Source: Agrobacterium albertimagni AOL15
GTDB taxonomy: Bacteria; Pseudomonadota; Alphaproteobacteria; Rhizobiales; Rhizobiaceae
NCBI RefSeq assembly: GCF_000300855.1
Contig: NZ_ALJF01000008.1
Span: 1-64,000 of the forward strand
Length of the DNA: 64,000 bases
Direction of reading: 5' to 3'
Shown here one piece after another: positions 49,864-59,583 of this stretch; position 1 is the first letter of the stretch, and every line of letters begins with the position of its first letter. Below the pieces are notes generated by a model. It saw only the letters and a list, made by a program, of their open reading frames with translations, was not told the DNA's origin and did not search any database. Position numbers and translations under genes: made by a program.

Positions 49864-50691
49864 CTACTTCTTCGGCCGGATCTGGAAGGTGTGTTCCTGA
49901 CCGGGGAAAACGCGTTCCTTGACCTCAGCGGCATAACCCTCGGCAGCCTTCTCGATCACCTCGGCGAGCTCGCTGTAGTGCTTGACGAAGCGTGGTTTGA
50001 ACTCGTTGAAGAGGCCCAGCATGTCGTCGGAGACGAGGATCTGGCCGTCGCAGGCCGGCGAAGCGCCGATGCCGATGGTTGCTGCCTTGACGGTGGTGGT
50101 GATTTCGCGCGCCAGCGGCTCGACGGTCCCCTCGATGACCATGGCGAAGGCCCCGGCCTCGTCGATCGCCTTGGCGTCGCGGCGGATCTTGTCCTGCTCG
50201 GCCTCGCTGTGCCCCTTCGATCGATAGCCGCCGGACGTATTCACCTGCTGCGGCATCAGGCCGATATGGCCGAAGACGGGCACGCCGCGGCTGACGAGAA
50301 ATGCGACGGTCTCGGCCATTTCGGCGCCGCCCTCGAGCTTCACGCCGTCACAGCCGGTTTCCTTCATCAGGCGGACAGCATTGCGGAAGGCCTGTTCCTT
50401 GCTCTCCTGGTAGGCGCCGAAGGGGAGGTCGACGATGACGCAGGCACGGGATACGCCGCGCATGACCGCCTGCCCGTGGGCGACCATCATGTCCATGGTG
50501 ACGCCGACGGTCGTGTCCATGCCGTAGAGCACCATGCCGAGGCTGTCGCCGACGAGCAGCAGGTCGCAGTGGCGGTCGAGGATCCTTGCGATCGGTGTCG
50601 TATAGGCCGTCAGCGAAACGATCGGACGGTTGCCTTTCAATGCCGTGATGTCGGCCGGGGTCAGGCGTTTCTGGCGGGGTGGTGTGCTCAT
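49864..50691 (-). CDS. panB: 3-methyl-2-oxobutanoate hydroxymethyltransferase
   Basis: 275 residues from ATG 50691 (longer frame to 50772 overlaps panC). Class II aldolase-like Pan[35 protein letters not shown] with metal Asp, [19 protein letters not shown] and GHIGLMPQ. It makes ketopantoate, first committed step of pantothenate (CoA) synthesis, in the cytoplasm. Its ATG is one base from the panC stop, so they form an operon. Confidence 0.96.
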   Translation of the reverse strand: MSTPPRQKRLTPADITALKGNRPIVSLTAYTTPIARILDRHCDLLLVGDSLGMVLYGMDTTVGVTMDMMVAHGQAVMRGVSRACVIVDLPFGAYQESKEQAFRNAVRLMKETGCDGVKLEGGAEMAETVAFLVSRGVPVFGHIGLMPQQVNTSGGYRSKGHSEAEQDKIRRDAKAIDEAGAFAMVIEGTVEPLAREITTTVKAATIGIGASPACDGQILVSDDMLGLFNEFKPRFVKHYSELAEVIEKAAEGYAAEVKERVFPGQEHTFQIRPKK

Positions 50692-50692
50692 G

Positions 50693-51565
50693 TCAGGCGG
50701 CCTCCATGCCGGTGGCGGCCGCTTGGCCGATGATGCGGTTGTCGAGAAGCTTGGTCTTGCCGAAGCGAACATAGAGAAGAACGAGTGCTGTGGTCGTCAC
50801 GGTCTCGATGCGCTCCAGCGTGCGCGGATCGCGGATGGCTATGACTTCCGGCTCTGCGAGCGGTTCCGTTTGCAGGAATTCGATGAGTTTTGCTTCCAGG
50901 GTCGCGACGTCGCGAATTCCCGTCAGCAGAAGCCTTTCGGCTTCGGCGAGGGTCTTCGGCACGATCACGGCTGCGGCGCGTTCGGCGGGCGAGAGATAGA
51001 CGTTGCGCGAGGAGCAGGCGAGACCGTCGGCCTCGCGGACGGTTGGAACCGGTACGACGCGCACTGGCTGGGCGAGATCCTCGACCATCTTTTGGATAAT
51101 GGTGACCTGCTGGTAGTCCTTCTCGCCGAAATAAGCGGCGTCCGGCTGGACGATGTTGAAGAGCTTGGTCACCACGGTCGCGACGCCGGCGAAATGGCCG
51201 GGACGAGCTTCGCCTTCAAGCTCGGAACTGAGCTTCGGCAGATCGACAACCGTCTGCATGGGTTCGGGATACATGTCTTCAACGCCGGGCGCGAAGAGAT
51301 AGTCGACGCCGGCCTCTTCGAGCATGGTGCTGTCGCGGGCGAGGTCGCGCGGATACTTTTCCAGATCCTCGTTCTTGCCGAACTGAAGCGGATTGACGAA
51401 GATCGAGACGACCGTCACGTCGTTTTCAGACTTGGCGCGGCCGACAAGGCTCAGATGGCCCTGATGCAGGTAACCCATGGTCGGCACGAAACCGATCGTC
51501 TGACCGGCATGGCGGCGGGGCGCGAGCTTCTGTCGCAAAGCGGCGATCGTGGTGACGACTTCCAT
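50693..51565 (-). CDS. panC: pantothenate synthetase
   Basis: 290 residues. Nucleotidyl transferase fold: [17 protein letters not shown] carries the HxGH motif, ATP-binding [13 protein letters not shown] and the C-terminal [18 protein letters not shown] segment ([13 protein letters not shown]). It joins pantoate and beta-alanine with ATP. A modest GGAAGT-like site precedes ATG 51565. panC-panB order is normal in rhizobia. Confidence 0.96.
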   Translation of the reverse strand: MEVVTTIAALRQKLAPRRHAGQTIGFVPTMGYLHQGHLSLVGRAKSENDVTVVSIFVNPLQFGKNEDLEKYPRDLARDSTMLEEAGVDYLFAPGVEDMYPEPMQTVVDLPKLSSELEGEARPGHFAGVATVVTKLFNIVQPDAAYFGEKDYQQVTIIQKMVEDLAQPVRVVPVPTVREADGLACSSRNVYLSPAERAAAVIVPKTLAEAERLLLTGIRDVATLEAKLIEFLQTEPLAEPEVIAIRDPRTLERIETVTTTALVLLYVRFGKTKLLDNRIIGQAAATGMEAA

Positions 51566-51654
51566 GACCGGCGTCCTCCCTGTCTTCTCACTGGCTCGGC
51601 TCTAGCGCTTGCCGCGAAAAAAGGCAATCGCACGAATCCTTTGCAGAAAATTCC

Positions 51655-52281
51655 TCAGAAACCGATTCGGCTGCTGTCGATGATCTCGACACCCGCCTCG
51701 CGCATGGCTTCGATCGCGTCCTCCACGCCCTTCGCATCGATGCCCCGGCTCCCGTCGGAGATCAGCCGGACCTTGACGCCCGGCAGCATGTCGACCGCAT
51801 CGAGAGCCGAAAACTTCACGCAATAGTCTGTGGCGAGCCCCATCACATCGAGTTCGGTCACACCCTTTGCCTTCAGCCAGTCGGCGAGACCGGTGAGGGC
51901 CGATTTGTCATTGTCGCGAAAGGCGGAATAGCTGTCGACGGCGGGGTTTTCGCCCTTCCGCTGGATAAAGTCGAAGCGTGTCGTGTCGAGATCGGGGTGG
52001 AATTCCGCGTCCTTCGTGCCCTGAATGCAATGGTCCGGCCACATGACCTGCGGCTGCCCGGAGAGTTCGCCCATGTCGAAGGGCTTCTTGCCCGGATGCT
52101 GGGAGGCGAAGCTGCCGTGGTTTGCCGGGTGCCAGTCCTGCGAGGCGACGACGAGATCATAGGCGCCATGCGCCATCAAACGGTTCGCCACGGGCACGAC
52201 CGCGTCGCCTTCTGCAACCGGCAGATTGCCACCCGGGCAGAAGCCGTTCTGGATGTCGATGAGTAGCAGAGCCTTGGTCAT
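51655..52281 (-). CDS. pncA: nicotinamidase (isochorismatase-like hydrolase)
   Basis: 208 residues from ATG 52281 (GGGAG upstream; the longer frame to 52383 has no support). The catalytic triad is visible: Asp in LLLIDIQNGF, a Lys in the KGENPAVDSYSAF segment and Cys in GLATDYCVKFSALDA; metal ligands lie in SQDWHPANH and WPDHC. It converts nicotinamide to nicotinate for NAD salvage. It lies 89 bases upstream of panC in the same direction but in another pathway. Confidence 0.95.
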   Translation of the reverse strand: MTKALLLIDIQNGFCPGGNLPVAEGDAVVPVANRLMAHGAYDLVVASQDWHPANHGSFASQHPGKKPFDMGELSGQPQVMWPDHCIQGTKDAEFHPDLDTTRFDFIQRKGENPAVDSYSAFRDNDKSALTGLADWLKAKGVTELDVMGLATDYCVKFSALDAVDMLPGVKVRLISDGSRGIDAKGVEDAIEAMREAGVEIIDSSRIGF

Positions 52282-52434
52282 GATCGCACTCCCATTCTTG
52301 TGCGGCGCAAGATGGCAATCGCCAGCCGCGGGATCAAGGCCGAAAGACCTGAATTCAGAGGTTCCGAAACAGGGAACAATCATCTTGTTCCATCGTTCCG
52401 TTCAAATCGTCCTCCGACATGACCGCAGGCGGCC

Positions 52435-54810
52435 ATGTCGGCAATTTTCAAAACATCGAATGGATTCGGCATGTTTCTCACCGTTACCGCCGTCGTCTTC
52501 GGGATTCTGGGGCTTGTCCTCGGAGCAGGGGGCATTCAGCTCCTGATCCTGGGGGGCAGCTTCTATTTCCTTCTCGCCGGACTTGCGTTTCTTGCGACAG
52601 CAGTCCTGCTTTTCCTGAGGCGGGTCGAGGCCCTCTGGGTCTATGGCCTCTTCATTTTGGGAAGTCTTGCCTGGGCCTTGTTTGAAGTCGGACTTGACTG
52701 GTGGCAGCTCGGTCCGCGCGGCGGGCTGATCATCGTCCTCGGCCTGTGGCTGATGTTGCCAGCCATTCGCCGAAAACTGGGACCGGCCGATCGACGCGAA
52801 CGAGCGGCAACTGCCATGCTGCCGATTGCGGCGCCGGTTCTGATTGCCGTGATCGTTGCCGGGATCTCGCTATTCGTCGAAACCTATGATCGCGACGGCG
52901 TTCTGCCGACCGATCAGGTAGCGGCAGCACCCGCGCTGGGTGGTGACGTCCCGGACGGTGATTGGCACCAGTATGGACGGACACCCTATGGCCAGCGCTA
53001 TTCCCCGCTGACCCAGATCAACACGGACAACGTCAAAGACCTTAAGATCGCCTGGACCTATCAGACCGGCGATGTGAAACTGCCGGAGGATGTGACCGAG
53101 ACGACCTATCAGGTCACGCCGCTCAAGATCGACGACACGCTCTATCTCTGCACGCCGCACAATTGGGCGATTGCCGTGGATGCCGAGACCGGTCAGGAGA
53201 AGTGGAAGTTCGATCCGAATGCCGGTCTCGAATCCGATCGCCAGCATCAGACCTGCCGCGGTGTCACCTATTACCGTGATCCGACAGCCGTTGAAGGCAC
53301 CGTTTGCGCCGAGCGCGTCTATCTGCCGACGTCGGATGCCAGGCTGATTGCCCTCGACGCCGGAACAGGCGCCATTTGCGAGAATTTTGCCGACGGCGGT
53401 ACGCTCAGGCTCGAGCAGAACATGCCCTACAATCCGGCCGGCTATTACTATTCGACCTCGCCGCCGGTCATCGCTGCCGGCAAAATCATTATCGGCGGCG
53501 CCGTCAACGACAACTACTCGATCCAGTCGCCGTCCGGCGTCATCCGGGCCTTCGATGTGAACACCGGTGAACTGGTCTGGAACTGGGACAGCGGTAACCC
53601 GACGGAAACGGCGCCGATCGGCTCCGACGAGACCTACATGCCCAATTCGCCCAACAGCTGGTCGATCTTCTCGGTCGATGAGGAACTCGGCCTCGTCTAT
53701 ATCCCGCTTGGTAATCAGGTGCCCGACCAGCTCGGCATGGGGCGCAGCGAGAGTGTGGAGAAATACTCCTCTTCGATCGTCGCGCTCGACGTCAATACCG
53801 GACAGGATCGCTGGGTCATGCAGACGGTGCACCATGATCTGTGGGACATGGACGTCCCGGCACAGCCCGTGCTGATGGATCTGACGAATGCCGAGGGTGT
53901 CGTGACGCCCGCGCTGATCGGGCCGACCAAGCAGGGTGACATCTATGTGCTGGACCGCCGGACGGGTGAGCCGATCATTCCGGTGCGCGAGCTCCCGGCA
54001 CCCGGTGGTGCGATCCCGGAAGATTTCACCGCGCCGACCCAGCCGATCTCGGATCTGACCTTCCGTCCGCCGACCATGACCGAGAGCAATATGTGGGGCC
54101 TGACCATCATCGACCAGATGATGTGCCGTATTCAGTTTCATCAGCTGAAATACGAGGGCCAGTACACGCCGCCCTCGCTGGAAGGCACACTCGTCTATCC
54201 CGGCAATTTTGGCACCTTCAACTGGGGTTCGGTCGCCGTCGATCCGGAGCGACAGGTGATGTTCGGCATGCCGACCTATCTGGCCTTCACCTCGAAGCTT
54301 GTGCCGCGTTCCGAGATTCCGCCGAAGGAAGAGGGCGAAACCGGCTCGGAGCAGGGGCTCAACCGCAACGAGGGTGCACCCTACGGGATCATCATGGGGC
54401 CGTTCCTGTCGCCGCTTGGCATTCCCTGCCAGGCGCCGCCATGGGGCACGATTGCCGGCGTCGATTTGCGTTCGGGTGAGATCGCCTATCAGAAGCGCAA
54501 TGGCACCGTTTACGACATGACGCCGCTACCGCTGCCCTTCAAGGTGGGTGTGCCCGGTATCGGTGGTCCGATGATCACCAAGGGCGGCGTGGTCTTCCTC
54601 GGCGCAGCGGTCGACAACTATCTGCGGGCCTACGATCTGACCAACGGCGAGCAGCTTTGGGAAAGCCGTTTGCCAGCCGGTGGCCAGGCGACGCCGATGA
54701 CCTATGCGCTCGACAACGGCAAGCAGTATGTCGTGATGGTCGCTGGCGGTCATGGCTCCGTGGGCACGGATCCGGGCGACTACGTCATCGCCTACACGCT
54801 GCCTGATTGA
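52435..54810 (+). CDS. gcd: membrane-bound PQQ-dependent glucose dehydrogenase
   Basis: 791 residues, like E. coli Gcd (796). Five N-terminal membrane helices (residues about 10-150) precede the eight-bladed PQQ domain with WHQYGRTPYGQRYSPLTQIN, repeated W-motifs, HHDLWDMDVPAQPVL and GNFGTFNWGS. It oxidises glucose (or related sugars) to gluconolactone in the periplasm, passing electrons to ubiquinone. PQQ synthesis genes are not in the window. ATG 52435 is preceded by GGCGGCC, a weak site; MFLTVTA at 52471 is an alternative. Confidence 0.92.
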   Translation: MSAIFKTSNGFGMFLTVTAVVFGILGLVLGAGGIQLLILGGSFYFLLAGLAFLATAVLLFLRRVEALWVYGLFILGSLAWALFEVGLDWWQLGPRGGLIIVLGLWLMLPAIRRKLGPADRRERAATAMLPIAAPVLIAVIVAGISLFVETYDRDGVLPTDQVAAAPALGGDVPDGDWHQYGRTPYGQRYSPLTQINTDNVKDLKIAWTYQTGDVKLPEDVTETTYQVTPLKIDDTLYLCTPHNWAIAVDAETGQEKWKFDPNAGLESDRQHQTCRGVTYYRDPTAVEGTVCAERVYLPTSDARLIALDAGTGAICENFADGGTLRLEQNMPYNPAGYYYSTSPPVIAAGKIIIGGAVNDNYSIQSPSGVIRAFDVNTGELVWNWDSGNPTETAPIGSDETYMPNSPNSWSIFSVDEELGLVYIPLGNQVPDQLGMGRSESVEKYSSSIVALDVNTGQDRWVMQTVHHDLWDMDVPAQPVLMDLTNAEGVVTPALIGPTKQGDIYVLDRRTGEPIIPVRELPAPGGAIPEDFTAPTQPISDLTFRPPTMTESNMWGLTIIDQMMCRIQFHQLKYEGQYTPPSLEGTLVYPGNFGTFNWGSVAVDPERQVMFGMPTYLAFTSKLVPRSEIPPKEEGETGSEQGLNRNEGAPYGIIMGPFLSPLGIPCQAPPWGTIAGVDLRSGEIAYQKRNGTVYDMTPLPLPFKVGVPGIGGPMITKGGVVFLGAAVDNYLRAYDLTNGEQLWESRLPAGGQATPMTYALDNGKQYVVMVAGGHGSVGTDPGDYVIAYTLPD

Positions 54811-54827
54811 GGTAGCTCTTTCGACTT

Positions 54828-54855
54828 GAACCCGCCCGCGGCCGTGGGCGGGTTC
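54828..54855 (+). terminator. hairpin after gcd
   Basis: GAACCCGCCC (54828-54837) pairs with GGGCGGGTTC (54846-54855) perfectly. There is no clear T-run afterwards, so termination strength is uncertain. Confidence 0.6.
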
Positions 54856-54949
54856 ACATTCGGCACACTTCAGCGTGTCCGGCCTTGCTGCGAAACGGAA
54901 CGTTAACCATGTGATTCTACACACATGCCGTAACGTGAGGATGTTTCGC

Positions 54950-55231
54950 ATGAGTAGCCAAGCCATGAACGGCCAGTCCAACCCGACGACCATCGCCTTC
55001 TTTCCGCTCGCGAGCCGCCGGGACCTGGTGCGCCGTTCCGCGATCGAACTCGACCGCCTGAATGGCTATGCCGCGACGGATTTCTGGAAGACGACATGCC
55101 GCCGGCTCGGTAACGAACTTCTCGAACTCGGTTGCCCCGAGGACGAGATGCGGGCCGAAATCATGGATTTCCAGGCGGCCGTCCAGGTCGAACTGATGTG
55201 GCTGCATCGCGAGGAAGCCGCCCAGGGCTGA
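54950..55231 (+). CDS. DUF6074 family small protein
   Basis: 93 residues from ATG 54950, GTGAGG at 54935-54940. The body IAFFPLASRRDLVRRSAIELDRLN then AATDFWKTTCRRLGNELLELG is a compact all-helical domain that I associate with DUF6074 of rhizobia. Function unknown. Its size and conservation suggest a regulator or DNA-associated protein, but no evidence is visible. It stands between gcd and tdk. Confidence 0.7.
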   Translation: MSSQAMNGQSNPTTIAFFPLASRRDLVRRSAIELDRLNGYAATDFWKTTCRRLGNELLELGCPEDEMRAEIMDFQAAVQVELMWLHREEAAQG

Positions 55232-55346
55232 GCCCTTTGGCGTCACGCGCGATAGTTCCTGTTGGCAACGCTGCCCGGTGCTTGTCCCCCGTCTCACCTC
55301 TCCGGTAAGACGGCGCCAGCATCACTCCAGTTCGAGCAGCGCAGCC

Positions 55347-55946
55347 TTGGCCAAACTCCACTACATCTACGCCACCATGAATGCCGGTAAGTCGACGCTT
55401 CTTTTGCAGGCGGCGTATAATTACCAAGAGCGCGGAATGCGGGTGGCGATGCTGATCAGCTCACTCGACAACCGTGCCGGCAAGGGCTTCATCGGCTCGC
55501 GGATCGGCCTGCGAGCCGAGGCGTCGGCCTTCGGCTCCGAGGCTGATCTCTTCACGGCCATCCAAGCGGATCATAAGACCTCGCCTCTGTCCTGCGTCTT
55601 CGTCGACGAAGCGCAGTTCCTCACCACAGAGCAGGTCTGGCAGCTGGCGCGTGTCGTCGATTCCCTCGACATCCCTGTGATGACTTACGGATTGCGGACT
55701 GATTTCCGCGGCGAACTCTTCCCCGGCTCGAAAGCGCTGCTCGCGATTGCCGACGAGCTCACCGAGGCCCGTTCCATCTGCCATTGCGGCCGCAAGGCGA
55801 CCATGGTCGTTCGCGTCGGCGAAGACGGCAAGGCGCAGCGGGACGGCGCCCAGGTGCTGATTGGCGGAAACGAGACCTATACTTCGCTCTGCCGCCGCCA
55901 TTGGCAACTGGCCTTCGCCGCGGAAGAAGTGACCGCCAGCAAGTGA
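55347..55946 (+). CDS. tdk: thymidine kinase (type II)
   Basis: 199 residues starting at TTG 55347, giving MAKLHYIYATMNAGKST, the usual N-terminus; frames from 55278 carry a low-complexity Ser run and are not convincing. The P-loop is in ATMNAGKSTLLLQ; VDEAQFL is the lasso/Walker B region; YGLRTDFRGELFPGS is the nucleoside loop; CHCGRKA and the later Cys bind zinc. It salvages thymidine in the cytoplasm. Converges with the glycosyltransferase gene, 12 bases apart. Confidence 0.93.
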   Translation: MAKLHYIYATMNAGKSTLLLQAAYNYQERGMRVAMLISSLDNRAGKGFIGSRIGLRAEASAFGSEADLFTAIQADHKTSPLSCVFVDEAQFLTTEQVWQLARVVDSLDIPVMTYGLRTDFRGELFPGSKALLAIADELTEARSICHCGRKATMVVRVGEDGKAQRDGAQVLIGGNETYTSLCRRHWQLAFAAEEVTASK

Positions 55947-55958
55947 GCGTTTGAAGTG

Positions 55959-56753
55959 TCAGCCGTTCCGGTTGACCAGCGTCTGCCAGAGCAGCAGTCC
56001 GCCGCGCGCGAGAACCCGGCTTACCTCCAAATAGGCACGGTAAGGTAGTACCGTGATATACCGCCAGCGAGGCAGCTTGTGCGCATTGATGTTGCCCTGG
56101 ATCTGCGATTCGAAATCGGAATCCTGGCTCGCGACCAATGGCCAGACGAAGGCGCCCTTTAGTCCGGACAGATATTCGAGATCGAAGGCTATGTCGTAGG
56201 CGAGGCGCATGGGCACGAGGCGTTCAGTGATCCAGCGGGCGGCTTTTCGATTGATCATATAGGCCCCGGAGCCTTTCTCGCGGGTCAGAGCGATCGAGAG
56301 CGAGCGACCGTTTTTCAGTCTGCGAAAGGGGAATTTCCTGCCACTGCTGACCGTTGTGAGGCGCAGGATATCCCAGGCATCGGCGTTTTTCGCTGCCGCG
56401 TCGATCGTTTCGAGAAAGTCCGGCTCGAAAGTCACATCGTCTTCGAGAATGAGACAGAGATCGGCGTCTGAGGCGAGGAAGCGCCGCGTGCAGTCCACAT
56501 GACTCAGATAGCAGCCGACCTCGCCGTGTTTCAGGCGGCGGCCATGCAGCAGTTTGTAGGAGAGTTCGGAGAATTCCGGGATCGGGAAGTTGAGGTTTCG
56601 GCCGATCACCGCTGGGACACGCTCGGCGACGATGCCGGCGGCGGCCGTCTCGCGGTTCATCACCTCCATGCGGTCTTCCGCGCCGTCCATGTTGATCAGG
56701 TAGACGGCGAGGTTCAGGCGGCTTTCCGGCAAGACTTGCAAGGCGGTCTCCAT
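55959..56753 (-). CDS. glycosyltransferase family 25 (LPS/LOS type)
   Basis: 264 residues from ATG 56753; a GTG at 56792 gives 13 more. GT25 features: LAVYLINMDGAEDRM at the start, GEVGCYLSHVDCTRRFL, and LILEDDVTFEPDF with the metal-binding EDD. The C-terminal part contains INRKAARWITERLVP and HKLPRWRYI. Proteins of this family add galactose or similar sugars to lipopolysaccharide core or lipooligosaccharide, in the cytoplasm. Exact sugar is unknown. Confidence 0.88.
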   Translation of the reverse strand: METALQVLPESRLNLAVYLINMDGAEDRMEVMNRETAAAGIVAERVPAVIGRNLNFPIPEFSELSYKLLHGRRLKHGEVGCYLSHVDCTRRFLASDADLCLILEDDVTFEPDFLETIDAAAKNADAWDILRLTTVSSGRKFPFRRLKNGRSLSIALTREKGSGAYMINRKAARWITERLVPMRLAYDIAFDLEYLSGLKGAFVWPLVASQDSDFESQIQGNINAHKLPRWRYITVLPYRAYLEVSRVLARGGLLLWQTLVNRNG

Positions 56754-56815
56754 CGACACGTGCGGGCGCCCAGCCTTCTGCGCAATCCTCACGAAAGCGT
56801 CAATAGCCTCGTGTT

Positions 56816-59305
56816 TCAGGCTTTCTCGACGAACCCGTCAAGCACGCGCTTCTGGCCCGCCCGGTCGAAGTCGATCGTCAGCTTGTTGCCCTCGATTGCC
56901 GAGACATTGCCGTTGCCGAACTTCATGTGGAAGACGCGGTCGCCTACGGAAAAGCGTGACGGTTCCGATGTCGTCGACTTGGCGACAAGTTCGCCGTCGA
57001 TCGTCTTCGCCCTCGGGCCGCTTTCGCCATAACCGATCCGCTCCACAGCATGACCGGAGCGGTTGCCCCAATTGTCGCGGGTGGCATCGGTCTTGTTGGC
57101 CTGGGCGCGCTTCCAGCCGGGTGTCGAATAGCTGTTCTGGAAAGGCTCCTGCTTGTCGAAGCGGGACTGGCCATAGGGGTTGCGACCATAGCCGCCATAG
57201 GAGGTCTCGGCTTCGGCGACCTCGACATGGGCGGGCGGTAGCTCTTCGAGGAAGCGCGAGGGCAGGGTGGATTGCCAGAGGCCGTGAATGCGACGGTTCG
57301 AGACGAACCAGATGTGACAGCGACGCTTGGCGCGGGTGATGCCGACATAGGCGAGGCGGCGCTCTTCTTCGAGACCGGAGCGTCCGCCTTCATCGAGCGC
57401 GCGCTGGTGGGGGAAGAGGCCTTCTTCCCAGCCCGGCAGGAAGACGGTCTCGAATTCGAGGCCCTTCGCCGAATGCAGCGTCATAATCGAGACGGCATCG
57501 AGGTTCTCGTTGGTCTCGGCATCCATCACCAGCGAGACGTGTTCGAGGAAGCCGCGCAGACTCTCGAAGGCTTCCATCGAACGGATGAGTTCCTTCAGGT
57601 TTTCCAGGCGCCCCGGCGCTTCTGCCGACTTGTCGTTCTGCCACATGGCCGTATAGCCGCTCTCATCGAGGATCTGCTCGGCGAGTTCGGTATGCGGCGT
57701 CGTTTCGAGCAGCGACTGCCAGCGGCGGAAATCGGTGACGACGTCGAAGAGCGCCTTGCGGGCCTTGGGCTTCAACTCGTCGGTTTCGATGATGTCTGCC
57801 GCAGCCGCCAGCATCGGGATGTCGCGGGCACGGGCATAATCGTGCAGATTGCGGATCGTCGTGTCGCCGAGGCCGCGCTTCGGCGTGTTGACGATGCGCT
57901 CGAATGCGAGGTCGTCGGCCGGCTGGCAGACCATCCGGAAGTAGGCCATGGCGTCGCGGATCTCGAGGCGCTCATAGAAACGCGGGCCGCCGATGACGCG
58001 GTAGTTGAGGCCGAGCGTTACGAAGCGGTCTTCGAATTCGCGCATCTGGAAGGATGCGCGGACCAGGATCGCCATGTTGTTCAGCGGGTGCTGATTACGC
58101 TGGAGCTGTTCGATTTCCTCGCCGACAGCCCGGGCTTCCTCTTCCGAATCCCAGGCCGCATGAACGACGACCTTGTCGTCGTTCGGATCGACGCGGTCGG
58201 TGAAAAGCGTCTTGCCGAGGCGGCCCTCATTATGCGCGATCAGAAAGCCGGCGGCACCGAGGATATGCTCGGTCGAACGATAATTGCGCTCAAGCTTGAT
58301 GACCTTGGCGCCGGGGAAATCCTTTTCGAAGCGCAGGATGTTATCCACTTCGGCGCCGCGCCAGCCATAGATCGACTGGTCGTCATCACCGACGCAGCAG
58401 ACATTCTGCGGCACGCCCGGCGGACGCTGGGCAAGGAGGCGCAGCCACATGTATTGGGCGGTGTTGGTGTCCTGATACTCGTCGACGAGCACATATTTGA
58501 AGCGCTGATGGTACTCCTTCAGCACGTCCGGGTTCGCTTTGAACATCCGGATCGGATGCAGGAGCAAGTCGCCGAAATCGCAGGCGTTCAGCGTCTTCAG
58601 GCGGTTCTGGTAGGCGATGTAGAGCTCACGACCCTTGCCGTTGGCGAAGGCACGGGCGTCACCTTCGGGGATCTGGGCCGGGTCGAGGCCCTTGTTCTTC
58701 CAGCCGTCGATCATCTGGGCGAACTGCTTGGCTGGCCAGCGCTTGTCGTCCAAACCTTCGGCCTGGATGATCTGCTTGATCAGTCGCACCACATCATCGG
58801 TGTCGAGGATGGTGAAGTCGGAGCGGAGGCCGACCAGTTCGGCATGGCGTCTGAGAAGCTTAACGCCGATCGAGTGGAAGGTGCCGAGCCAGGGCATGCC
58901 TTCGACGGCACCGCCAACGAGGTGGCCGATGCGTTCCTTCATCTCGCGGGCAGCCTTGTTGGTAAAGGTCACGGCAAGGATCTGGCTCGGAAAGGCCTTG
59001 CCCGTGGCCAGGATATGGGCAATGCGTGTGGTGAGCACGCGGGTCTTGCCGGTGCCGGCGCCGGCGAGCACCAGAACAGGGCCATCGACGGTTTCGACCG
59101 CTTCGCGCTGTTCCGGGTTCAGGCCGGAGAGATAATCCGGCGCTCTCGCTTGGTCGCGGGCTGCCATGGCGCGGGCGGCAATGCCCAAACCACCGCCGGC
59201 AGGGGCGCCTGTCCCAGATGCAGGAACAGGGGCAGGGGACGCGGCAGGCTTGCGCGGTGCGGGTTCTTCGTCGAAGAAGGGAATGTCGTCGAAACCGTTA
59301 CTCAT
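56816..59305 (-). CDS. uvrD: UvrD/PcrA-type DNA helicase
   Basis: 829 residues from ATG 59305. Superfamily 1 helicase: GLNPEQREAVETVDGPVLVLAGAGTGKTRVLTTRI (Walker A at residues about 75-82), TFTNKAAREMKERI, DEYQDTN, CCVGDDDQSIYGWRGA, LERNYRSTEHIL, VGITRAKRRCH. An N-terminal low-complexity Pro/Ala segment (residues 15-45) and a C-terminal tudor-like end (RFSVGDRVFHMKFGNGNV) are normal for alphaproteobacterial UvrD. It acts in nucleotide excision and mismatch repair. Confidence 0.95.
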   Translation of the reverse strand: MSNGFDDIPFFDEEPAPRKPAASPAPVPASGTGAPAGGGLGIAARAMAARDQARAPDYLSGLNPEQREAVETVDGPVLVLAGAGTGKTRVLTTRIAHILATGKAFPSQILAVTFTNKAAREMKERIGHLVGGAVEGMPWLGTFHSIGVKLLRRHAELVGLRSDFTILDTDDVVRLIKQIIQAEGLDDKRWPAKQFAQMIDGWKNKGLDPAQIPEGDARAFANGKGRELYIAYQNRLKTLNACDFGDLLLHPIRMFKANPDVLKEYHQRFKYVLVDEYQDTNTAQYMWLRLLAQRPPGVPQNVCCVGDDDQSIYGWRGAEVDNILRFEKDFPGAKVIKLERNYRSTEHILGAAGFLIAHNEGRLGKTLFTDRVDPNDDKVVVHAAWDSEEEARAVGEEIEQLQRNQHPLNNMAILVRASFQMREFEDRFVTLGLNYRVIGGPRFYERLEIRDAMAYFRMVCQPADDLAFERIVNTPKRGLGDTTIRNLHDYARARDIPMLAAAADIIETDELKPKARKALFDVVTDFRRWQSLLETTPHTELAEQILDESGYTAMWQNDKSAEAPGRLENLKELIRSMEAFESLRGFLEHVSLVMDAETNENLDAVSIMTLHSAKGLEFETVFLPGWEEGLFPHQRALDEGGRSGLEEERRLAYVGITRAKRRCHIWFVSNRRIHGLWQSTLPSRFLEELPPAHVEVAEAETSYGGYGRNPYGQSRFDKQEPFQNSYSTPGWKRAQANKTDATRDNWGNRSGHAVERIGYGESGPRAKTIDGELVAKSTTSEPSRFSVGDRVFHMKFGNGNVSAIEGNKLTIDFDRAGQKRVLDGFVEKA

Positions 59306-59583
59306 GCGGCCCAATGTAGTGATTCGGGTCGGAAAGGCCAGTGACGGCGTTCTGGTTTTATTCCTTCCGCCTTGTTGCGCACGGAATTCGGGAGGCTTCG
59401 GCCGCCGGTTATGTTAGGCTCTCCGAAGAACGGCTTTGACCGGCATGCAATAGGTGCGGGATCACGGCGGCGTGAAAAGACGCGAGATTACAAATCAGTA
59501 AGCTTGACGTTCTGGCATTGCCACCGCGGGTTTGCGCCCGATACTTAACCGACATCATCCAGTTCGACATTTCGGAGCCTTGC

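Noticed and set aside
55278..55346. Extended tdk start with a Ser run
   Set aside because: The conserved N-terminus begins at TTG 55347; the extension reads as noncoding intergenic sequence.
57272..59344. 690-codon + frame opposite uvrD
   Set aside because: Antisense shadow; uvrD motifs on the - strand are complete.
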